This document shows, in pieces, positions 24,293 to 32,383 of a stretch of DNA of 64,000 nucleotides. The position numbers were made by a program, and so were the translations under genes. Position 1 is the first letter of the stretch; each line of letters begins with the position of its first letter. The stretch is from GCA-2720865 sp047630275 (GTDB lineage Bacteria; Bdellovibrionota; Bacteriovoracia; Bacteriovoracales; Bacteriovoracaceae): NCBI GenBank assembly GCA_047630275.1, contig JBLHVN010000003.1:1-64000 (forward strand), given 5' to 3'. Under the pieces are notes generated by a model, which saw only the letters and a program-made list of their open reading frames with translations, searched no databases and was not told where the DNA came from.

Positions 24293-26353
24293 ATGAACGA
24301 CAATAAAACTTCTTACAATAGACTAGCTTCAGAGAAGTCAGCCTACCTTTTACAACATAAAGACAATCCTATTCACTGGTGGCCTTACGGACCTGAGGCA
24401 ATTCAAAAAGCAAAAGATGAAGATAAGCCCATCTTTTTATCAATTGGCTATTCTTCGTGTCATTGGTGTCATGTCATGGCCCATGAATCTTTTGAGGACC
24501 AGGCCACGGCAGAGTTTATGAATAAAGAGTTTATTAATATTAAAGTAGACCGTGAAGAGTTTCCCGATATTGATTCCTATTATCAACAGGCTTGCCAAAT
24601 CTTCATTCAACAAGGGGGCTGGCCACTCTCCGCTTTTTTAACCCCCGAGCTTAAGCCTTATTTTGCTGGGACATATTTTCCAAATGTTTCAAAAGAGGGT
24701 CATGCAAGTTTTATGGAAGTTATGAATGAACTCTCCCGTGCTTACAAAGAAGATAATGAAACAGTTTTAAAAAATGCTGATGAAGTGACTAAAAAAATCG
24801 AAGAAGGCTTTATCCCTAAGGAAAAAGTTCCCTTTGAAGGGCACTTTCCTCATCCTTCTTCAATCTCTGAAGCCCTGGCCCAATACGAAGATAAAACAGG
24901 TGGGGGTTATGGAAGTAGCCCTAAGTTTCCTCACTTTCCTTATTTAACTTGGGCCTCAGAGCAAATGCTTGAAGGTATGATAACTAAAGAGCAAGGCGGA
25001 GATCATGTGGTCATGACCTTTGAGAAGATGCTAATGGGCGGAGTCAACGACCATGCCCGAGGAGGTATTCACCGCTATAGTGTTGATGAAAACTGGAAGA
25101 TCCCACACTTTGAAAAGATGCTTTATGATCAAGCCGGACTTTTAACGGCCCTCTCTCGCTTTAGCTTAATCTACCCATCTCCTTTGGTTTATGATTCGAT
25201 CATCAACACTCTTAACTATCTTGAAAATGAAATGCTCAGTGAAGAGGCGTTCTTCTTTTCTGCTCAAGACGCTGATAGTGAAGGAGTAGAGGGGCTTTAT
25301 TTTTCTTTCACTGAAGAAGAGTTTGAAGACTTGGTTAATAAATGTTCTGAAGAAACTTCCTCTATGATGGAAGATTTAAAGAAATGGTTTGATATCACTA
25401 AAGAAGGAAATTTTGAAAACGGACTATCGGTTATCTCATTAGATTATAAACTTTCCAATGAGATCTTTACTCAAAAGGGCTGGGAAGCCGTTAGAGAAGT
25501 ACGACAAGAAGTCTTGAACCAAAGAAAACTTAGAATCCCTCCAGCAACTGATAATAAAGGTGTTGCTAGTTGGAACTTCTTAATGATCACGGCTTTAGTA
25601 GATGTTATGCAATATGTTCAGATTGATGTGATCAAAAAAATGGCTGGCTCTTTGTTTAATAAGGCCATGGAAGGAATCTATAAGAACTTCTTAATCTCTA
25701 AAGATGATAGTGGTATGAGGTTAAAGCATACAACCACTAAAGAGAATTCACTTCCCTACTTTGAAGACTATGTCTTTTTCACAGAAGCGCAACTTCGTGT
25801 TTATGAAATTACAGGAAATCCTATTTTCAAAGATAATGTGGTTCAAACCCTAAATTTTATCAATAAAGAATTTATTGATAAAGGCTCGGCCCTAACCAGA
25901 GCTAAGTCCACAGAAGACCTAGAATTGTACCCTAATCAAAAACAGACTTCTTTTGATAGCTCTTTTAAATCCCCTTTAGCGACATTAGTCGGACTTATCA
26001 GAAGAGTAGAAGTTCTTTGCCCTGGAGACCTTGATATAGAGCCCGCAGACTTAATCGAGTCCGTCACACACGAATGTTTAAAAAACCCTCTCGCTTCTGG
26101 TGAAGCTTTAAGAAGCTTAACCTATCCGACAGCAGCTTACAGAGTCGTCAAGCTTCCAGTATCATGGCTAAACAATGATAAGTTTATCAATTTTATGAAC
26201 TACTTTCTTCCAAGGTTTGTTCTTAGCTGGCACGAAGACGGTGATGAATGGCAAATCTGTAATAAAGACGCTTGCGAGCTTCAGGGAGTTGGAATTGAAA
26301 ACTTTATTGAGACTTTAAGACCGGCTCCTCCAGAAGAGGAAAAAGAATCTTGA
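24293..26353 (+). CDS. DUF255/thioredoxin-fold protein (YyaL/SSP411 family)
   Basis: 686 aa. The N-terminal thioredoxin-like domain carries the family signature LLQHKDNPIHWWPYG and SSCHWCHVMAHESFED with a CxxC pair, followed by an (alpha/alpha)6 glycosidase-like barrel region (GGGYGSSPKFPHFP, MLYDQAGLL, DADSEGVEG). The family is widespread but its reaction is unknown. I use the ATG at 24293 with GGTGG upstream. It is followed by a CoA-transferase gene overlapping by 4 nt. Confidence 0.9.
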   Translation: MNDNKTSYNRLASEKSAYLLQHKDNPIHWWPYGPEAIQKAKDEDKPIFLSIGYSSCHWCHVMAHESFEDQATAEFMNKEFINIKVDREEFPDIDSYYQQACQIFIQQGGWPLSAFLTPELKPYFAGTYFPNVSKEGHASFMEVMNELSRAYKEDNETVLKNADEVTKKIEEGFIPKEKVPFEGHFPHPSSISEALAQYEDKTGGGYGSSPKFPHFPYLTWASEQMLEGMITKEQGGDHVVMTFEKMLMGGVNDHARGGIHRYSVDENWKIPHFEKMLYDQAGLLTALSRFSLIYPSPLVYDSIINTLNYLENEMLSEEAFFFSAQDADSEGVEGLYFSFTEEEFEDLVNKCSEETSSMMEDLKKWFDITKEGNFENGLSVISLDYKLSNEIFTQKGWEAVREVRQEVLNQRKLRIPPATDNKGVASWNFLMITALVDVMQYVQIDVIKKMAGSLFNKAMEGIYKNFLISKDDSGMRLKHTTTKENSLPYFEDYVFFTEAQLRVYEITGNPIFKDNVVQTLNFINKEFIDKGSALTRAKSTEDLELYPNQKQTSFDSSFKSPLATLVGLIRRVEVLCPGDLDIEPADLIESVTHECLKNPLASGEALRSLTYPTAAYRVVKLPVSWLNNDKFINFMNYFLPRFVLSWHEDGDEWQICNKDACELQGVGIENFIETLRPAPPEEEKES

Positions 26354-27240
26354 ACCTTTTAAAAAATTTTAAAGTAATCGATTTCACACATAGATTGCCA
26401 GGCCCTTTAGCAGGAAAGATCTTTACTGATCTAGGAGCAAAAGTAATAAAAGTTGAGGATCAAACCTTTAAAGACCCCTTCATTCAAGGTTTTTTTAATC
26501 AAAGTGATTCTCAATTTAAAACTTGGTACGAAGAACTTAATAAAGATAAAGAATTAGAGCGTTTTGACTTTAAATCAGAAGAGGCCTTTAGTATTTTTGA
26601 TGATCTTTTAAAAGATGCAAATGTGCTTTTATTGGCCCAGCCTCAGAAGATTCTTGAAAAGTTTATGCTAACTCCGGAGCTCTTAAAATCTAGGCATCCA
26701 AATTTAACGGTCATGCAATTGATAGCGGGAGAAGGAAAATATAAGAACCTCCACGACTTAAATGCTTTAGCCATGGCTGGACTTTTAGATATGCATTTAT
26801 TTGAAAGAAAAGAAAGCATCACAGCTCCGCCCTTTCTTCCCGTTGCAGGAATATCTTTTGGTCACTGGGTTGTCACTAAATCTCTCGCCGCTGTTATCTC
26901 TAAAGAGAACTGGGTTGTTGCAAGTCTTCAAGAGGCGACTAAGAATATATTGAGTCCCTTTAGAAGTCAGTCTGACAGCCCAAAGTTCCTACACAATGGA
27001 AAATTTCCTTGTTATAGCCTTTATAGGACTAAGGATAAAAAGACCTTGGCCATAGCAGCCGTTGAAGAGAAGTTTTGGATAAAGTTCACTGAGCTATTTG
27101 ATCTAAAGATTCCAGTAGATCAACGGTTTGATACTTCAAAGAAAACATTTAAGATCATAAGCGAAAAGGTTCAAAGCTTAGGTTCTAGTGAAATAAAGAA
27201 TATTTTACAAGATCAGGATATCTGCTTAACACTAGTTTAA
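26350..27240 (+). CDS. Family III CoA-transferase (CaiB/BaiF type), short form
   Basis: 296 aa. KNFKVIDFTHRLPGPLAGKI followed by FTDLGAKVIKVE is the classical family III start. HPNLTVMQLIAGEGKYKNL corresponds to the region after the usual catalytic aspartate, and the expected Asp is not obvious. The protein is about 60-100 residues shorter than typical members. The start appears to be a TTG overlapping the upstream stop (TTGA). An alpha-methylacyl-CoA racemase-like or degenerate role is possible. Confidence 0.75.
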   Translation: MNLLKNFKVIDFTHRLPGPLAGKIFTDLGAKVIKVEDQTFKDPFIQGFFNQSDSQFKTWYEELNKDKELERFDFKSEEAFSIFDDLLKDANVLLLAQPQKILEKFMLTPELLKSRHPNLTVMQLIAGEGKYKNLHDLNALAMAGLLDMHLFERKESITAPPFLPVAGISFGHWVVTKSLAAVISKENWVVASLQEATKNILSPFRSQSDSPKFLHNGKFPCYSLYRTKDKKTLAIAAVEEKFWIKFTELFDLKIPVDQRFDTSKKTFKIISEKVQSLGSSEIKNILQDQDICLTLV

Positions 27241-28356
27241 GATTCTTGAGTAGAGCTCTTCTAATCTTTTATTCATAATCTTAGGAGTATGAAATTCTTT
27301 GATAAACTTAATACCCTCTTGACCCATCTTATCCACTTCAAAGGTGCGACCATCAAGGTACTCTTCAATAATACCGGCCAGGATCAACGATGCGGATCTA
27401 GAAAATGAATCATAAAGTATTCCCCGTATATTGTTTCCCACAAGCCCCGCCACTCCCCCATGGGAACTGGCCACAACAAAGAGCCCATGTCCTAAGGCCT
27501 CTGCCACAACAAGGCCAAAGCTCTCGGGAATGACTGCCGAATGGATTAATGCATGAGAAATATTATAAAACCGGCTCATCTTTTTTTGACCATGAATAAT
27601 ACTTACTTTTTTATCTAAGTTTAAACCGAGGATTCTTTGGTTTATTTTCTTTAAATAAGATTGATCTTCTTTAGAGGTAGCGTCCCCTACTACCAAGAAA
27701 TGCCAATCATCTCTTTGATCAAGATGTCCTAAGGCCTCTATAGCAAGATGAAGCCCTTTTCCCACACAAATGCGTCCAATCCACAAGAGAACTTTTTGGT
27801 CTTTATTGATATTAAAGTCCTTTGGGTTTAGATCAGTCTCACTTGAAACTTCTACTCCTAAAGGTAAAACCAGTGAATCCTCATCAAAGTTTGGTCCAAA
27901 GATCTTACTATGTTCATTCTTTAAGAATTCAGAATTAAAGAGCACTTTCTTAAATGGTAGAAGCTTTCCAATACGATCCCATATATTTCCAACTGGACCA
28001 TGCTGAAACCAAACCTCAGGTACACCTGAAAAAAGAGCTGCTAGAGAGACGATGATATGAGCGTAGGCCATAGTCGAATGGATCAAAGAGATCTTCTCAG
28101 ACCTTATAAGTAAGAAAATAAAGAAGATGGCTCGGATTACTGAAAGGGGCCTGCTCATTCGTAGCTTAAAAGGAAGTATATGAACCTTGATTCCTTCATT
28201 GATCAATTCATCTGAGATGGGCCCACTTTCAAAGAAGAGAACTTGGCCCTCAAACCTTCCACTTTCTTTATGCAGCTTTAAGTTATCGAGAACGAACTTC
28301 TCTGCCCCTCCACGAAAAGCGTTTGGGGATACATATAGAATTCTCTGATCAACCAT
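27232..28356 (-). CDS. Glycosyltransferase, GT4 family
   Basis: 374 aa. ILYVSPNAFRGGAEKFVLDN, LLWIGRICVGKGLHLAIEAL and PESFGLVVAEALGHGLFVVA are the acceptor, hinge and donor motifs of GT4. It stands alone on the minus strand, convergent with the CoA-transferase (9-nt overlap). A TAGAAT box preceded by TGT (extended -10) ends exactly 6 nt before the ATG, so the mRNA is probably leaderless. Confidence 0.82.
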   Translation of the reverse strand: MVDQRILYVSPNAFRGGAEKFVLDNLKLHKESGRFEGQVLFFESGPISDELINEGIKVHILPFKLRMSRPLSVIRAIFFIFLLIRSEKISLIHSTMAYAHIIVSLAALFSGVPEVWFQHGPVGNIWDRIGKLLPFKKVLFNSEFLKNEHSKIFGPNFDEDSLVLPLGVEVSSETDLNPKDFNINKDQKVLLWIGRICVGKGLHLAIEALGHLDQRDDWHFLVVGDATSKEDQSYLKKINQRILGLNLDKKVSIIHGQKKMSRFYNISHALIHSAVIPESFGLVVAEALGHGLFVVASSHGGVAGLVGNNIRGILYDSFSRSASLILAGIIEEYLDGRTFEVDKMGQEGIKFIKEFHTPKIMNKRLEELYSRILN

Positions 28357-28362
28357 GGATTT

Positions 28363-28371
28363 ATTCTAACA
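28363..28371 (-). promoter_or_regulatory. Extended -10 promoter of the GT4 gene (leaderless)
   Basis: On the minus strand TGTTAGAAT matches the extended -10 pattern TGnTAnnnT. The hexamer (28363-28368) is 6 nt from the start codon and no ribosome-binding site lies between. Confidence 0.5.
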
Positions 28372-28396
28372 TGTCCTATGAAGTTGGGTACTTAAG

Positions 28397-28458
28397 GCAC
28401 CAACGGCCTGGTCCAGTTTTGGCCCTAGGTGCAAAGTGTCAATTACGAGATACGTAAT
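28397..28458 (+). other. Two hairpins in a 269-bp intergenic region
   Basis: GCACC (28397-28401) pairs with GGTGC (28428-28432) and GGCC pairs with GGCC inside it. ATTACG (28442-28447) pairs with CGTAAT (28453-28458). Neither is followed by a T-run. They lie upstream of a leader ORF and a small secreted-protein gene and may be regulatory; a partial sigma54-like sequence follows at 28495-28510. Confidence 0.35.
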
Positions 28459-28549
28459 ATCAAACACTTAGGATATACACCCAGGGTGAAAACTTGGCAT
28501 CGATATTGGATATATAAGAATCAGTATCGGGCTTAAAAGGAGTTTAAGT

Positions 28550-28612
28550 TTGAAGAGACACGGATGTTTGGACACAGATCAGGTGCATGGAGAATTAACA
28601 GGCGCCTCGTAA
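28550..28612 (+). CDS. Possible 20-aa leader peptide ORF
   Basis: A TTG codon at 28550 is preceded by AAGGAG at ideal distance (7 nt) and opens a 20-codon frame, MKRHGCLDTDQVHGELTGAS, ending in TAA at 28610-28612. The next gene begins 13 nt later with its own AAAGGA. The ribosome-binding site is one of the best in the region, so translation is plausible. The peptide shows no run of a single amino acid, so classical attenuation is not evident. Confidence 0.45.
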   Translation: MKRHGCLDTDQVHGELTGAS

Positions 28613-28625
28613 AAAGGATTTTATT

Positions 28626-29042
28626 ATGAAAAAGATCGTCCAACTTATAGCTTTAGCAGTAATAGGAATGCTTATCGCAGGTGCTTCAGAAGTAGAGGCA
28701 GGAACGCGGTATAAGAAAGTTACTGAGATCGTAAAAGTTACAACAGAGAAAGTAACCAAATCAACAGAGGCAGCTGGTCTTGAATTAGGTTCTGGTAGAA
28801 AGATCCATATTGATAGAGTTGTTAAAAGAAGGTTTAAGAAGAAAAGAGTTTCTGAAATCTTAAGAAGAGATCAGATCGAACTAACTAACGGAGAGATCAT
28901 CTACCCTGAAGAAATTCAATTTGCTCTTGTTCCTGAAACGCGCCTTATCAGAGTTCGTTATGATGAAAAATCTCCGAGAGGAGATGATGAAAGAGCTCCT
29001 CGTGGAGATGATGAAAGAGCTCCTCAGGATAATGATCAATAA
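28626..29042 (+). CDS. Small secreted basic protein with RGD-containing repeat tail
   Basis: 138 aa with a signal peptide (residues 1-25, ..VEA). The middle is rich in Lys/Arg/Val/Thr (EIVKVTTEKVTKST). The C-terminus is a tandem repeat of about 8 residues: PRGDDERA, PRGDDERA, then PQDNDQ. The repeat is also near-perfect at DNA level. I do not recognise the family. Two hairpins follow, the second a clear terminator, so this is a monocistronic unit apart from the leader ORF. Confidence 0.75.
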   Translation: MKKIVQLIALAVIGMLIAGASEVEAGTRYKKVTEIVKVTTEKVTKSTEAAGLELGSGRKIHIDRVVKRRFKKKRVSEILRRDQIELTNGEIIYPEEIQFALVPETRLIRVRYDEKSPRGDDERAPRGDDERAPQDNDQ

Positions 29043-29102
29043 GAAGACTTCGCCCTATTTCCCCCACCATTTAGGGCGAATAAAATAACCTTGAAGTTTC
29101 CC

Positions 29103-29134
29103 AAAAGACCCTGTCAACGCAGGGTCTTTTTTTT
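29103..29134 (+). terminator. Rho-independent terminator
   Basis: AGACCCTG-TCAACG-CAGGGTCT is a perfect 8-bp stem followed by TTTTTTT. It ends the RGD-repeat gene and lies immediately before the promoter of the next gene. An earlier 7-bp stem at 29050-29079 has no T-run. Confidence 0.85.
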
Positions 29135-29143
29135 ATTTTCTGT

Positions 29144-29149
29144 TATACT
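29144..29149 (+). promoter_or_regulatory. -10 box of a probable leaderless gene
   Basis: TGTTATACT is an extended -10. Its hexamer TATACT ends 6 nt before the ATG at 29156, and there is no ribosome-binding site. Confidence 0.5.
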
Positions 29150-29155
29150 TTATCT

Positions 29156-30079
29156 ATGAAGTATATTTTACTTTCCTTACTATTTTTATCACCTATCTAC
29201 GGGGCTGAACCAGAATTAGAATCTGTTGATTCGATTTTAGAGAAATACAAAGACATAAGACAAGAGATCAAAGACCTAAAGGCCACTGTAAAAACGACGA
29301 CGGCTGTCCTCTATGCTGATGTAGGCCTTGAGTATCCCGTTCATTCATTAAGAAAAGGTGAAGTGCTTAATTTGGCAAACTTTGAGGTCAAAACAGAGAA
29401 TGTCTACCCAATATTAATCAATGGAGGTGTTGGTTATGTTAGAGGTGGAGATATTACTATTCAAAAACGTTTTTCAAACCAGTCGGCCTCTAAATTAACA
29501 GATCATAAGATTGATTATCAGTTTGAAGAAATTGTAACTAAGCTCGATGGAAGAACTAACTTGTTAATCAAAATAGATTCATTCTCCCCTGGTCCTAACT
29601 GGTCTGACTTTAATGAGTTGGCCGGTGATGTGAATCAAGGGATAAAGGCCTACCAGCTCTTAGTAGAGTTTCACCCCCGTAACGAGAAATTCGCCTTTGG
29701 AGTTGGAACTGGCTTTTACTCTTCAAAGCAAGAGATTATAAATATTAACACCTGGGTCTTTGAAGGACAGATAAGTTATTCGCCTTTAAAGTGGGAAATC
29801 TTTCAGTGGGATTTTCAAGTCGGCGGGGGCTTCTCAAGTGGAATCAATATTGAAATTAGGGATATAGAAGGAGTGAACAAAGGTTATCTTTATTCATGGA
29901 ATATAGGTACAACTGTGAGAATCCTTCCCGAATCTAAAATCGGTGGAGTGCTTGGAGTGAACTATAAGAGTTGGAGTATCTCTGGCATGAAGGACGTTGT
30001 AATGCCCAGCCGACTATTGGTAGATTTAAATGGATTTGCCGGAACAGACTTCTTTTTTGGATTAAGCTATAAATTTTAA
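29156..30079 (+). CDS. Outer-membrane beta-barrel protein with SH3-like N-terminal domain (paralogue A)
   Basis: 307 aa with a signal peptide (..IYGA) and a short coiled coil at 23-45. Residues about 48-105 form a strand-rich domain (LYADVGLEYPVHSLRKGEVL) of SH3-like appearance. The rest alternates polar and aromatic residues and ends in LSYKF, the terminal aromatic expected for BamA-assembled barrels. It is paralogous to the protein at 32384-33247: compare FSPGPNWSDFNELAGD with FSLGDDWANLSAAAGD. Function unknown. Confidence 0.75.
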   Translation: MKYILLSLLFLSPIYGAEPELESVDSILEKYKDIRQEIKDLKATVKTTTAVLYADVGLEYPVHSLRKGEVLNLANFEVKTENVYPILINGGVGYVRGGDITIQKRFSNQSASKLTDHKIDYQFEEIVTKLDGRTNLLIKIDSFSPGPNWSDFNELAGDVNQGIKAYQLLVEFHPRNEKFAFGVGTGFYSSKQEIININTWVFEGQISYSPLKWEIFQWDFQVGGGFSSGINIEIRDIEGVNKGYLYSWNIGTTVRILPESKIGGVLGVNYKSWSISGMKDVVMPSRLLVDLNGFAGTDFFFGLSYKF

Positions 30080-30099
30080 TTGAAGGTAAGTAGTTAAAG

Positions 30100-31599
30100 A
30101 TGATGAGAGAATTATTTAACAAGGGTATTAAAAACTACGCTTATACAGTTGTTGCTCTTGTTATAACAACTCTTGTTTCTTTTGTTGGAACACCAATCAT
30201 AATCAAGCATGTTGGTGAAAGTGACTTTGGTATCTATCAATTGATTCTCCAATACTTAGCCTACCTTTCTATTTGGGATTTTGGTCTTTCTACCTCTTCA
30301 TGTAGTTTGCTTAATAAGGCCCATACCTCTGGAGATAGAAAATCGGTCATTAACACTATAAAGTTCTTGCTCCGCCAATACTTAAAGATTGTACCCTTAA
30401 TCGTCATTGCACTTTTTGCTATTATCATTTTGGTCTATCAATCAATCATGAAAGATCAGCCCCCGGAATATATGCATTCTTTGCTAATCATGGCAGCTTG
30501 CGGGGTTTTCGTTCCTCTTAATGTTTTTAGAGACCACTTAAGATCAAGCGAGAAGTTTTATATCATCTCGAAGATATCAACTTTTCAGCTCTCAACAATG
30601 ACTTGTCTAAATATCTACTTTGCCTATAACGGCTATGGTTTACTAGGGCTCGCCTATTCATATTTCCTTTTAAACTTTGCCTTTGTGGCCCTCATCTTTA
30701 TTAAGTCTTACCGAGAAATCATAAAGCTTCCTATTTTAAACATCCCAATGGAACTCTCAGGTGTAAAACTTTGGAACAATAACCTTCACTCTTTCTTTCA
30801 AAATATCTTTGGTCAACTAAGCTTTGCCTCAGATACGATCATCTTATCTTTTTATCAACCAACCGCCGCCATTACCAACTTTGTTACTAACCAAAGATTG
30901 GCAAAACTTATTGACACACTTTTAAGCAATATTGGAAATAGCTTTTGGTCTTCAATCTCCCAAACATCTAGTGATATCATTCAAAAACAAAAGGCTATTG
31001 ATCTTATTAATAAAGTCTTCTTGATCTTAGCCTTCCCTACTATCTGTGCACTAGGAATCAACAATAAGAGCTTTATTCATCTTTGGCTTGGTCCTAAATT
31101 CTATATTTCTGATCTATTTACTTGGATTTCTTTCTCAAATTTTCTTATTTTTGGGGTCCTCTCTTTCTGGGGATGGCTTTTCGTAGGAGAACAAAAGCTA
31201 GAAAAGAAAACTAAGACAATCGCGATTTCTGGCCTCATCAATATTGCTTCGAGTATTATACTGACAAAGTATTTAGGAATTATTGGTCCCGTCCTTGGAA
31301 CTTTTATAAGCTTTTATTTTTTCTACATTTGGCATATGAAAGCTATGATGACTAAAGAGCTTGGTATCAATGTCTCTGATTTTCTAAAGAGGTTCTTTGT
31401 CTTAGTTTTGATAGTAGGTATTATCGCCTATTTTCGATCAAGCTTTCAGTTCATTCAGGTAACGAACTGGTTTGAATTGATCTTAAACCTAGCTCTCAAT
31501 TACCTACTCTTTCTTAGCTGTTTTCTTTTTATAGTCTTTAAAAAAGAGGACCTGGACTCTGCTTCAAATTATCTTGGAAAGTTCTTTAAGAAGCCTTAG
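30100..31599 (+). CDS. Wzx-type polysaccharide flippase (MOP superfamily)
   Basis: 499 aa with about 12-14 membrane helices. The N-terminus NYAYTVVALVITTLVSFVGT, followed by GESDFGIYQL, is the usual first-helix/loop signature of polysaccharide_synt family flippases. It would turn undecaprenyl-linked repeat units across the inner membrane, which fits the Wzy/Wzz genes about 15 kb away. It stands apart from that locus, 20 nt behind the outer-membrane protein gene. Lipid II flippase (MurJ) is less likely from the N-terminal signature. Confidence 0.85.
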   Translation: MMRELFNKGIKNYAYTVVALVITTLVSFVGTPIIIKHVGESDFGIYQLILQYLAYLSIWDFGLSTSSCSLLNKAHTSGDRKSVINTIKFLLRQYLKIVPLIVIALFAIIILVYQSIMKDQPPEYMHSLLIMAACGVFVPLNVFRDHLRSSEKFYIISKISTFQLSTMTCLNIYFAYNGYGLLGLAYSYFLLNFAFVALIFIKSYREIIKLPILNIPMELSGVKLWNNNLHSFFQNIFGQLSFASDTIILSFYQPTAAITNFVTNQRLAKLIDTLLSNIGNSFWSSISQTSSDIIQKQKAIDLINKVFLILAFPTICALGINNKSFIHLWLGPKFYISDLFTWISFSNFLIFGVLSFWGWLFVGEQKLEKKTKTIAISGLINIASSIILTKYLGIIGPVLGTFISFYFFYIWHMKAMMTKELGINVSDFLKRFFVLVLIVGIIAYFRSSFQFIQVTNWFELILNLALNYLLFLSCFLFIVFKKEDLDSASNYLGKFFKKP

Positions 31600-31601
31600 G
31601 C

Positions 31602-31632
31602 AAAAAAAAGGCCCAAGTTATACTTGAGCCTT
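31602..31632 (-). terminator. Terminator of the Cys-rich secreted protein gene
   Basis: On the minus strand AAGGCTCAAGT-ATA-ACTTGGGCCTT is an 11-bp stem with one mismatch, followed by TTTTTTT. It separates the convergent flippase and secreted-protein genes and may work weakly in the other direction. Confidence 0.8.
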
Positions 31633-31658
31633 AATTCATTAAAAATAATTAGATTAAA

Positions 31659-32243
31659 TTACTTAGCTTCGAACTTAAGTGAGTTCTTAAGAAAAGTTTC
31701 GAAAGTTATAGAGTACCCTCTATTAGCTTCAACGACTTCACCTGAAAGAGTTACATTATCTGAAGAAACTCTATCTTGACGAAACTCAATCATAAAAACT
31801 TCTCTCTGCTCACCAGAGAGTCTAGCGGCTTTTTTAAAGTTTAGTCTGATATCTTTGTTACGAGTTACCATGACAGTATCCCATTTAATACAACGTCTTT
31901 CTGTTGTATAATATCCTGGTCTCCAAACATTTCTACAAACTGTTCTAGTTCTTCCACGTCCATCAGTAACTGTACGACAAACATGATCATAAGAACCTGG
32001 GTGCCAAACATCTTCATAACGATAGTCAGTACACACTTGCTCACTTTCTTTAACAGAATAAGAGATGTCTACTTTCTTAGGAGTCTTCTTTGTTCTGATT
32101 ACTTCAACACGATCTAAAGCGGCTGATCTGGTCGCTTGTTGAAGAGGACCGTAGTTTACATCACTGCTGTTTAGTTCTAAAGCATCTCCACCAAAAGCCG
32201 CTGCTGATAAGATAGCAAAAGCTGCAATTATTAATGTTTTCAT
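31659..32243 (-). CDS. Secreted Cys-rich protein with repeated VWxPGxY motif
   Basis: 194 aa from the ATG at 32243, chosen for GGAG 7 nt upstream; an upstream ATG-frame extension to 32267 is less likely. It has a signal peptide (MKTLIIAAFAILSAAAFG). The centre holds an imperfect duplication: C-TDYRYEDVWHPGSYDHVC and C-RNVWRPGYYTTERRC separated by a GRGRTRT linker, giving four cysteines that could form two disulfides. The rest looks beta-rich. Family not recognised. It lies between the two paralogous outer-membrane proteins and has its own terminator. Confidence 0.7.
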   Translation of the reverse strand: MKTLIIAAFAILSAAAFGGDALELNSSDVNYGPLQQATRSAALDRVEVIRTKKTPKKVDISYSVKESEQVCTDYRYEDVWHPGSYDHVCRTVTDGRGRTRTVCRNVWRPGYYTTERRCIKWDTVMVTRNKDIRLNFKKAARLSGEQREVFMIEFRQDRVSSDNVTLSGEVVEANRGYSITFETFLKNSLKFEAK

Positions 32244-32370
32244 TAACTTCTCCTTTAAATGTTCCACAATTATGAAAGGCTACCTCGGTAATTTCTTGAT
32301 GTAAGGCCCAAGAGTCTAAAATATAAATAAATTACATTAAAGTAGTTTTGCGCCATAGTGCCCTTTGTTA

Positions 32371-32376
32371 TACAAT
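32371..32376 (+). promoter_or_regulatory. -10 box of a probable leaderless gene
   Basis: TACAAT lies 7 nt before the ATG at 32384, with TTGT just upstream. No ribosome-binding site is seen. Confidence 0.4.
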
Positions 32377-32383
32377 AATCTTA

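Noticed and set aside
28495..28510. Second sigma54 promoter (TGGCAT-N5-TTGGA)
   Set aside because: The -12 element has GG instead of the almost invariant GC, so it is mentioned only as a weak possibility.
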